Shown here: positions 55,865 through 64,000 of the stretch, piece after piece
Position numbering within the stretch: the first letter of the stretch is position 1
How the letters are laid out: every line of letters starts with the position of its first letter
Assembly: GCA_936432065.2 (NCBI GenBank)
Contig: OW386285.2
Span: forward strand, 100,941,869-101,005,868
Source of the DNA: Rutpela maculata
Lineage: Eukaryota; Arthropoda; Insecta; Coleoptera; Cerambycidae
DNA length: 64,000 nucleotides
Direction of reading: 5' to 3'
Notes under the pieces: generated by a model
The model's input: the letters and a program-made list of their open reading frames with translations, nothing else
Database searches by the model: none
Told to the model about the DNA's origin: nothing
Made by a program: the position numbers and the translations under genes

Positions 55865-56304
55865 TCAACCGGGGTTAGATCTGGCGAACGGGCTGGCCGT
55901 GCTGTTGGTCCATAGCTGCCAATCCACCTGCCGTGGAAGTGATTGTCTAACTAGAATTGTAGAATGTGGTGGGCGTCCATCTTGCTGAAGAACTATTTTT
56001 CTTCGAAATTCTAAATTTTTATTGTCCAGTTCGCCGAAAACAAAATTATTCAGAATTTCTAAATAAGTGTTTTGATTTAAATTTCCATCCATAAAATAAG
56101 GATCGATTATTCTGTGATGCATTATGCCGCATCAAACATTTGCTTTTTTAAACTTTTGACTATTAATGGTAATTCGAAAATTAGGATTGCCCTGAGCACA
56201 GAACAATTTTGAAAAGAGACTACCCCATTAGTCGTAAGAGTAGATTCGCCTGTGAATAAAATGTTTCGATGAAATGATCTATCTGCTAAAATTTTCTCAC
56301 CCAT
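55865..56304 (-). pseudogene. Mariner-like transposase fragment
   Basis: The frame 56304-56122 reads FHRNILFTGESTLTTNGVVS; FTGES stands where FTDES carries the first catalytic Asp. The frame 56122-55865 reads MHHRIIDPYFMDGNLNQ, then VLQQDGRPPHS (second Asp) and ends ASPFARSNPG, where PARSPDLTP is expected. So the third catalytic residue region is damaged and the C-terminus is missing. A CAGTGTGTCCCCGG sequence after TA at 55553-55556 may be the element's end. Inactive. Confidence 0.78.
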
Positions 56305-57070
56305 AGATAGTTAAACAAAAGTCCAAACGACTTTAACAATATTTTGGATTAACCGTCTACTCAGGCGGAAGTTGAAAACAGACCGTATTATTCCATAGCT
56401 AATAATAACAATTTTATTTTATTAATTTTGTTTGTTTTTCTTTTGAAAAGATAAACAAAACTATTTTGTTTTTTTTTCGATAATGTAATAGTAAGAGTTA
56501 ATAGTTGATAACCTCAGAAGTGTATATATTACAAACAGAAAAATGTCAATTGGAACATAATGTCTTCAAAGTGATCCGCATATAAAGACTAAGTTTTTTT
56601 TCAACTTACTTTGACGAAATATTTCCTAGTCGTCCAACAATAAGAGAGATACCCATTTGGCGTCGCTACGTCGGCGTCAATACTTATACATAGTATCTTA
56701 TGTATTTCCGTTTTGTATATGAGGAAACCCATTTTAAAAGTATTACATGTAACATTTCCCTTTCTCCACATTATTAAATATTAATACATCCAGATTCCAA
56801 TATCTCCTGATTCATTTATTATGAAATACAAACCATCAACTACTAGGTATAATAGGGAAGTTTAGATGAGAAAAGTCAGAAATGGTCGCAGCATCTAAAT
56901 CTAAATGACAATGTCAGCTTTAGAGTCAAGAAATGAGATGAAATATGCGTGGTTTGATATCATAATGATAGCCGAGATGATAGCGTAAATAATATGAAAA
57001 TATGTTAAATATGCAAAATTGTTAATCGCGAGAATATTCTGGTAAGTACTACTGAATCACCTACTGAAAA
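56305..57070. other. No gene seen
   Basis: AT-rich spacer. A small piece of repeat family F (TCACTACTTTTCCACATTC) lies at about 57078-57120. Confidence 0.45.
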
Positions 57071-57289
57071 CTGGAATCACTACTTTTCCACATTCAGATT
57101 TCCTCTTCAAGTCTCTTACAACAACAAAAATTTCGACACCATATTTGTACTCCACTATGTGGAGCTAATAACAGCATATTACTGTAGTGGGGATCATTTC
57201 AAAGTTAGTTATTACTATAATATTGGTTTTATCACGGTTTTTTAACCTGTTATTACAGTTTTATTTTGCCGAAATCTGTTTTGACTTTG

Positions 57290-57343
57290 ACAGGGAATCC
57301 AACGGTCCCGGGTTCGATATCCACATAGGTTTTGGTATAGTTT
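57290..57343 (+). mobile_element. tRNA-derived SINE fragment (B-box half)
   Basis: ATCCAACGGTCCCGGGTTCG and the following CACATAGGTT match the B-box half of the SINE head at 37970-38010. The A-box half is absent. It is cut on the right by the element at 57348. Confidence 0.55.
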
Positions 57344-57347
57344 TTTA

Positions 57348-58350
57348 AAGGACAAGGGTAGATAAGGGCCTTTTTCCGCCCATCGGCCATGTTGTATGTC
57401 ATTATATTTTCCGAGTAGTATATGTCTTGACGAGTAATAAAAAACTGATCTTTGGAATAGTAGATTATTCAGTGAGCGTATAATGATGTCTATTACTCGC
57501 GGGGGTGATGTTTACGACACTAGACGAAGGCGTGTCGTAAATCATCCGAGTGTGTAATAGCCATTATACACGAACTGAATACTATAATTTATCCACGACT
57601 ATCGCATATTTTAACTGTTTTAATCGTTTAAAAGTGAAAAAATAAAGTTCATTTACAGTAAAACGTTGACGTGTTAAACGTCAAACATGAAAATATGCAC
57701 GAAAACATGGAAAAATGGATTCGCCGTTTCCTTATGAAAATTGCTAGTTCCTGATTAGTCAAAGGTGCGTTAGTATGAAAACAACTAGTTCCTGTTTGGT
57801 TAAATATGTGTTAGAAACAGATTATGTTCATTATACGTTTGGTTGGAATAATGACTATCATTATTTGACAATTGTTAAATGTAGAATGCAATGATTATAC
57901 GATGGTAGTGGATAAACATATTCTTATTCAATACATATCACAATATATGGTTTTGAGCGCTGACACGTTTAAATTCGCACGCAACGTCGACACTACTACG
58001 ACTCCCGCGGAAACGATTTTGTTTTTTATACATCGAAGCGCTTGATGAAACAATATAAATTAACCATTATTTAAAAGCTTAAATGCTCAACAATGAAATG
58101 AAGTATAGTTTATCTTGTTTCATCGAGCGCATCTAACTGAAATATACCTTAAAAGTTCGGAAAAAGGACAAAAATGACTAAAAAACTGCAAACATGCCCA
58201 CTTTGAAATGATACTGTTACTGTTGTTTATAGAAACATAAAGATCATATGTCCAACTATAAATAATAAACGCTTAATGACTTTAAGGAGAACTTTTCTTT
58301 TTTATAAAATTAGTGGGCGAAAATTATATAGCTTATCTACCCTTGTCCTT
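57348..58350. mobile_element. 1.0-kb element with 19-bp inverted ends and TTTA duplication
   Basis: The left end is AAGGACAAGGGTAGATAAG and the right end is its perfect inverse. TTTA flanks both (57344-57347, 58351-58354). It contains two internal hairpins (57459-57588 and about 58035-58130). No coding region. The 4-bp AT-rich duplication does not settle the superfamily; a TTAA-type (piggyBac-like) relative is possible but the duplication is not TTAA. Confidence 0.78.
57459..57588. repeat. Hairpin with about 55-bp arms
   Basis: The arms pair from ATTCAGTGAGCGTATAATG inward to GTTTACGACAC and back out through GTGTCGTAAATC. It lies near the left end of the 57348-58350 element. Confidence 0.8.
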
Positions 58351-58354
58351 TTTA

Positions 58355-60435
58355 CTTTATTTTACACTAAGTCTTTCACGACTCTTTCACCAACTATAGT
58401 CTATTTGGAAATGAAGTAGAGTAATAAAACGCCATAATCTGGAGCCGCCATGGGCGTGCTACTAAGTTTTTTAGAATTCATGGAAATGATATACTATATG
58501 GAAATATTACAGTATTTATTATGTACATTGTGTTCGAAAAAAAAGTATAAAGAATTTATCAACGGATGGCACTTTTCTGATAAAATGTAATAAAATACTT
58601 CTACATAACTCGAGCGCCATCAATTTAATGTTTTTTTTTATTATTTAAAAAATATCGTCAAATTTTATTTTGCATCTAAACATCTAAATGCATTTTTTTA
58701 TTAAATTGCACGTTTGGACACACCGTTCTTCAGTTATTTAAGAGGATGTAAGGTGCATATATTTCAATAATAATAGTTTTTTCTTTGGCTATTGAAAATA
58801 TCCATCATGGCTGAGTCTGTATTTTATATAAAACATGGCGCGATCTAGATTAAAACTGATTGCAAGTTTATAGAACATTTTAAATCTTACAAGACTTAAA
58901 ACAGCGTTTTATTTACCACTTTAAGTACAATTACTCTCGCAGACGTCTATTTACTCTTCATTTAAAACTGAGTTGCTTTAATATGTTCAAACTCGTGGCC
59001 TTATTGATTTAAAGTGGTCTGGCGCGCGAATGAAATCCTAACCTTACAAATTGTGCCGGTTTTGTGATTGCCGCATTTAGTGCATTTTCATCTCTTATGT
59101 GCCTAATTTAATTAAAAAACAGGTTTTGCATATTACTGTTACATTTTGTTACAATACTTGTCGCTAATATTTTCCATTCTAAATATGTGTTCTAATTTTC
59201 TTTCACGGACTGCACTGGTTCACTAAATTAGCTTATTGAGAAGATGGCGTTTTCTCCGAATGTGGAGGGGGTAGAATTAGTTTTAATAAAGTCGTTAAAA
59301 ATCCGTTAATCAAATTGAGTAAATTAAAACATTTGAGCTTTAAAATATTCCTAACTTAAAAGTAAAAATTATGTTTTTGGATTTAATGTGGAATTTTATT
59401 GAGCACATACGCACTTAAGATAAAATAGTTTTCTTAATGGGTTTTAATGAGTACATCAAGGGTACTCCATAAAACTACATTAAAACTATTGTTTCAAAAT
59501 GGATTGTTTTAAAACCAACTTGCTATTTAATCTTTTAAAAAAGCAAATTAGTTTTAAGATAGCCAATGTCAAGAGTATTATAAAACCACTATAAGAGCAA
59601 TAGGGCGTTAAGAGCAAATAGTGTCTTTATTTTAATTTAAAGAGTGTATTAAATTCGTTGCATAAGTGGTCTTTAAGAAGTTTTACTTTATCTTAAGGTA
59701 ACTTTAAAACCAATATCATTTTATTGAACATATTAAAGCACTTTTAAACTCTAGATAAATCAAAAGTGTCTTATAATTGTTACTTGGGACGTAATATTTC
59801 AAAAGTATGTTATTAACTATATTTAAATATATATTTATTTAAAACACATTTTTAAAAATATTTTATACAACCCTGTAATATGGATATTAGTTTTGGCACA
59901 ACGTAATTTGATGACCCAATAATTATTCTAAAGTAAATTGAGTCGAGGTTTGAATAGCGCTATTGTTATCTCGCTTTTAAAATGAATCATAACAATAATT
60001 ATTTGTTGGAGTAGTATGCGTTTTATATTGCTGAATTGAGAGAACAATGAGTATCAAACACATATGAAACACATGAAAGTATACAGGGTAGGGTACATTA
60101 AACATTTTAATTACTTTCATTAAAATTTGAAGTGAAAATGTAAAAGTTATTCAGGTCAGAATATTAATGATACTGTTTGTAATAATAATAATAATAATAA
60201 ATAATCACGAGTCTTTAAAACAGTGGCAATTTATTGTAAATTAATATTTTATTTTCTTTGGCATACCTAAGTATTAAACTTCTGTACAATTGCGATTTAT
60301 TTACAAATATAAATAAAAAAAATGTCAGCTTAGTTTTTAATATTTGAAATCCGAAAATGTTGCCGGTGACTACAGGTACAGTTGAACCAACGATAATTGG
60401 ATTCAGAAAATTGGTTAATGTAAATTAAAGTGGCG
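58355..60435. other. No gene seen; largely unique-looking sequence
   Basis: AT-rich DNA with an (ATA)n run at 60182-60203 and a GTTACTTGGGA segment at about 59778-59790 shared with 55545. No protein-like frame. Confidence 0.5.
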
Positions 60436-61060
60436 ATTATTACTTCCACATCCAGTAGAAGTATAGTAACGACAAAAAATTGTTTTAAAATTTCTATCTG
60501 TCGGTCTGCCTGTAACTTTTTTTATGTGCGCACGTTTACTCTGGAACCGTTTAAGATATTGACTTGAAAGGTACATATATGTACTTTAACGAGATCTGGA
60601 ACTAGATTATATTTTCATCTTGTTCCGTCGAAGGGTTGGGGGGTAAATGGGGGTAATTAGGTAAATCAAGTAGGTAAGAATCCATAAAATTGGTATTTAG
60701 TATATACAACAGAAGCTAAGGTCTCAAAAAAATTTTTGGCATTAGCTACCTCCATTACCACCCCCACCCCATTATAAAAGGGGATGAAAAAAATTGTGAT
60801 TTAGTGTGTGTTCAAGAACCAGAAACCTGAAAATATTTTTGTGCTTCATCCAGCCCCACTACCACCACCCTCTCACCACCCCCATCCCACTACCGATGTG
60901 GGGTATCGTTTTATGGGTTTTTCGGGTAGAGGATTTCAGATATTATGTTATTAAAGTTCCATAAACAATTATTTCCACATATAAAATTTTTTCGTTGTGA
61001 GTGACTTGGATAGAAAATCTGGATGTGGAAGTAGTGATTCCTTGGGCAGCGGTTTTTTTT
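60436..61060 (+). mobile_element. Repeat family F, plus-strand copy
   Basis: It starts with the hairpin ACTTCCACATCCAGTAGAAG and GTATAGTAACGAC, passes through CTGTCGGTCTGCCTG and ends near GTGATTCC and GGCAGCGG. This is opposite in orientation to the copies at 30-31 and 35.6-36.5 kb. Confidence 0.82.
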
Positions 61061-61904
61061 ATTGTGGGCGGAATCGTGAATCACACATTTTTTGTTAGTT
61101 CATAAAACAGAACTTTTTTATATTGTTAATGTATTCAAAGGTACTTACTAATCGAGCTACTAATTGTTTATATTAATGCAATAATAAATAATTATGCGTT
61201 GATTTTGATAAAGAACTGTATTCTTAGACAATACGTCACTTTGACCTCTGTAGAGACGTCACAATGACGTAATTATGTTACAGCCTAGAAACATTTGGTG
61301 ACGTTCATCTGTCCATACGTAGGGTATGTTTTATTAATTGAAATAAAAATGTACAGTGTAGGTACATTTCAGAAATAAGTAAAATAAACCAGGTATGAAG
61401 GGTTACAAGATCGCTATGTAGATGCATTGATGCATAAAGATCTTGACCATTTAAGGTCCATGTAAATCACTATTCGATGTTCTCTAAATAAAATTTGAAC
61501 ACTGCAATTGAAATTGTTTAGTTTTTTAAAATTCATTAGAATATAAGATAGAAAGTGGTTGCTTATTGTCAATGGTTTATATGTGGCGACAAATGTGGCG
61601 CCAACTAGAAATAATTCAAATAAACTATGTCGTATTGCACAAAATCACCCAACATAATAAAAATAACGTACAAGTCTAATTGACGTCAAAATTTCGTCAA
61701 CAGATAACGTTACAGAGACGTCATCACTTAAAAAAGACGGCAATATGATGAAAGTTTGCTACCTGGGGGAGTATTCAGATACTTATATGCTCAAATGCAT
61801 TTAAGTACCATACCTATTTAATATTTTCGTCCAAAAATTCTACTTCGAGTTTTTGACAAATTTTAATTCTATATCATTCCTAGATACTAAAAAGGTGGTT
61901 TAGA
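61061..61904. other. No gene seen
   Basis: AT-rich sequence without supported features. Confidence 0.45.
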
Positions 61905-62810
61905 AAAAAATGTATGTGTGAGTGTGTGTGTATGTGTGCGCGTCTGCATGACCGTCGCTTAGCCTAGCACCGGACCAATTGATTGATTTTGTTTAAATTA
62001 CACATCTAGAGTTCACTTACAAATATCTCCAGCATTTTTTTTTTCATTTTTCGCCTAACTCTAAAATTAAAATTACTGATGCGAAAAAATCGAAAATCTC
62101 AATTTTCTCAAAAATGGCTCCAACAATTTTGCTGAAACTATGTACATATCCAGGCCCGGACTGGAAACCATTTTGCTACCGGGCAACTCTTTTGACAGGC
62201 TCCAGCCCATTTTTCACAGTAGTACGATAAAAAAAAATGTTTTTTTCCAGGTCTAATGAATGGGGGGAATCCTGATGAGCGAAGGGGGAGGGGGGAAAGA
62301 AAAAAAAATTGATGGGGGGGGATTTTTTGATAAAACCTTTTTTTACGGGTCCTCCGCGATCCCATAAGACGCTGGGCTCGCCCGGTTGCCCGTCTGTACA
62401 AATCAAACCTAATAATATGTTATTAGTGGTTTTCCCGAGAAAAATTCAAATCAGGGTAATTTTCTGATGAGAAAAAATTTAAAATTTAAATTTTCTCAAA
62501 AACGGTTCCAACAATTTTGCTCAAATTTTGTAAGTTAATAGCACATTACAAACCTAATATGCCATTAGTGGGTTTCCCTAAAAAAAAATTTACATACTGT
62601 TGCAAAAAAATTCAAAACTAAATTTTCTCGAAGACGTCAATAACGATTTTGCTCAAATTGTGTACGCTAATAGCACATTGCGAACCTAACAATATATCAT
62701 TATTGGTTTTTCTCGAAAATTCACTTAAAAGTAATTTTTTGATGAAGAAAAAAGTTTAAGTCGCGCGAGGAAGTAAGTTCGGCATTGCCGTACTTACCAT
62801 TTATTAAGAC
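61905..62810 (+). mobile_element. Unclassified repeat with three tandem units
   Basis: After a (TG)n run (61908-61945) and CGTCGCTTAGCCTAGCACCGG, a unit of about 130 bp recurs three times from about 62099. Each holds TTTTCTC, CAACAATTTTGCT or similar, GCACATT and ATTAGTGG. The first unit is split by a hAT-type MITE. It ends near GGCATTGCCGTACTTA. Confidence 0.65.
62151..62396. mobile_element. 246-bp hAT-type MITE, target duplication TACAWATC
   Basis: It begins CAGGCCCGGACTGG and ends with the inverse of CAGACGGGCAACCGG. The flanks TACATATC (62143-62150) and TACAAATC (62397-62404) match at seven of eight bases. The interior has G-rich runs. A related end is at 19905-19968. Open frames here are by-products of the G runs. 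Confidence 0.75.
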
Positions 62811-62934
62811 GAGTTATTATTATTAGTTACCATTTTAAAAACCTATCTATTAGCATTATACATGGTAACTGTATGTATCTTGTCAATTAGGACTGTTTTA
62901 GGAACTAACAAAACTTGGCGGGACTATCTCTAAT

Positions 62935-63038
62935 GGCACAAAATATTAGACCAACGTATGTACAATCCATATAGGACCAATACCTATATAAATATTGGTC
63001 CTACATGGATTGTACTTTGGTCCAATGTTTGTGCTACT
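62935..63038. repeat. Hairpin with about 45-bp arms
   Basis: The left arm, from GGCACAAA through GTACAATCCAT to GGACCAATA, pairs with the right arm, from TATTGGTCC through ATGGATTGTAC to TTTGTGC, around a 10-base loop. Confidence 0.85.
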
Positions 63039-63040
63039 AG

Positions 63041-64000
63041 GATATATTAGTTTACGACAAAATATTTATTTCATGATGTTGAAATGTGCGATTTCCAATT
63101 CCGCTCGTATTTTCCCATAGCAAAAACGCTAATTATTAAATAACTCACAACAAAGCTAGTTGTCACGGTATCACGTTGTTTATATTGGACATTTTCGAGG
63201 ACATTTTTGTAGGGTCAAATACTGTTTGGTCGACTATATGTAGGTACTTATCTAATAAACTGACTCACTTTACCTAATAGTAGGTATCTTGCTCGGTATC
63301 TTGTTTATTTTTCTATACCCACTTCTCCATTCTTGAAAACAATGTAAAGAAATATGTTTAAATTATAGGTACTTGCTTAATTAATGCTTTGGGCACATTT
63401 TTGACTTATGGACTACATATACCTAGTGTACCTCGTTAGATACAGACCCCGAACAAATTTGCCAGTTATCAAATTATTATAACTTTTGAAATGTGTTTTC
63501 GACACTACATAGGTACCTACTAAAATGTTTATATGCTGATTCTTCTTGATTTATTTTTAAATATTTTAAATGAATAATTAAGTACTTAGGTATCTATTTT
63601 TTATACATGTTTTTTTAACTGTAAAGTTAAAAATTTCAATTCCTAAAATAAAATTATTTTAGATGCGATGCGTTTTTGAGATCTTAGGTATACAAAAAGG
63701 ACTGGCAGGTAAGAAAAATATATTTTTTGTGTTAGTTATCAAGTGTTATTTAATAAAATAACGATAGGTACAGGTATTTTAAATGATGTGATGACTGTAA
63801 ATGTACTTTCCAGTATGTCCACTGTTACCCACTAGAAAATTGATTCTGTATGTTAGGGTAGGTAGGTAGGTATAGTAGGTATATAGGTACATAACATTTT
63901 ATTTTTACCTGATCTTTTACATAATATACCTATGTTTTCAAAAATATAAACTAGAAAATTAAGTAACATTATTTGGAATAGAAAAAATAATGATTAACCT
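63041..64000. other. No gene seen; GTAGGTA-rich tail
   Basis: AT-rich DNA with scattered TAGGTA phrases and a short (GTAG)n run at about 63856-63890. No coding frame. Confidence 0.5.

Noticed and set aside
62138..62406. Two overlapping minus frames with poly-Phe and Gly/Arg
   Set aside because: They lie over the G-rich interior of a hAT-type MITE and carry no domain.

Overview
This window is AT-rich animal DNA, almost certainly from an insect with a repeat-swollen genome. The grounds are the mixture of mobile elements (Ty3/gypsy, CR1-like, Jockey-like and RTE-like retrotransposons; IS630/Tc1/mariner, hAT-type and P-type DNA elements; many foldback MITEs), a coding exon ending at a canonical GT splice donor, and GTAGGTA-type simple repeats. 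I cannot name the species. There is no rRNA gene, CRISPR array or bacterial operon. The only tRNA-like sequence is SINE-type.

The only convincing host coding sequence is one exon at 13358-13876 on the minus strand. It is the first coding exon of a membrane-anchored protein that probably starts an SMP lipid-transfer domain (C2CD2/TMEM24-like, tentative). If so, 1-13357 lies in its first intron. A weaker candidate exon sits at 22041-22197 (+).

Layout. 1-2378: broken Ty3/gypsy pol. 3054-6404: TA-flanked foldback element carrying an LTR-type insertion (3287-5145) and a hAT-type MITE (5435-6058). 6985-8780: CR1-like reverse transcriptase, minus strand. 8818-13030: long-inverted-repeat element with a cysteine-rich (CXC-like) gene remnant, interrupted by a hAT element that holds another hAT MITE with an LTR piece inside. 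14332-17582: foldback element whose right arm holds an insertion with interleaved inverted repeats. 17.7-19.9 kb: small MITEs. 20075-21960: a 5'-truncated, internally deleted Ty3/gypsy element. 22690-25212: repeat with internal tandem units, a hAT MITE and a 30-bp minisatellite. 25260-28780: a second long-inverted-repeat element with a CXC-domain remnant, split by a TA-flanked foldback. 28.9-42.7 kb: mariner transposase, CR1-like, RTE-like and Jockey-like remnants, a tRNA-derived SINE head and more MITEs. 45077-46034: a P-superfamily derivative that keeps a THAP zinc finger. 46403-48030: a Jockey-like 3' half with an intact reading frame. 50127-53997: a young copy of the same internally deleted Ty3/gypsy lineage. 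54.3-56.3 kb: two IS630/mariner-type transposase remnants. 57.3-64 kb: non-coding repeats and MITEs.

The main biological point is layered transposon history. Ten or so elements have target-site duplications that can be read directly, so their order of insertion can be reconstructed. The most interesting item is the Ty3/gypsy pair at 20-22 and 50-54 kb. Both lack the reverse transcriptase/RNase H block and the integrase catalytic core, at the same junctions, although they differ in sequence and LTRs. That is what a deletion derivative mobilised in trans would look like.
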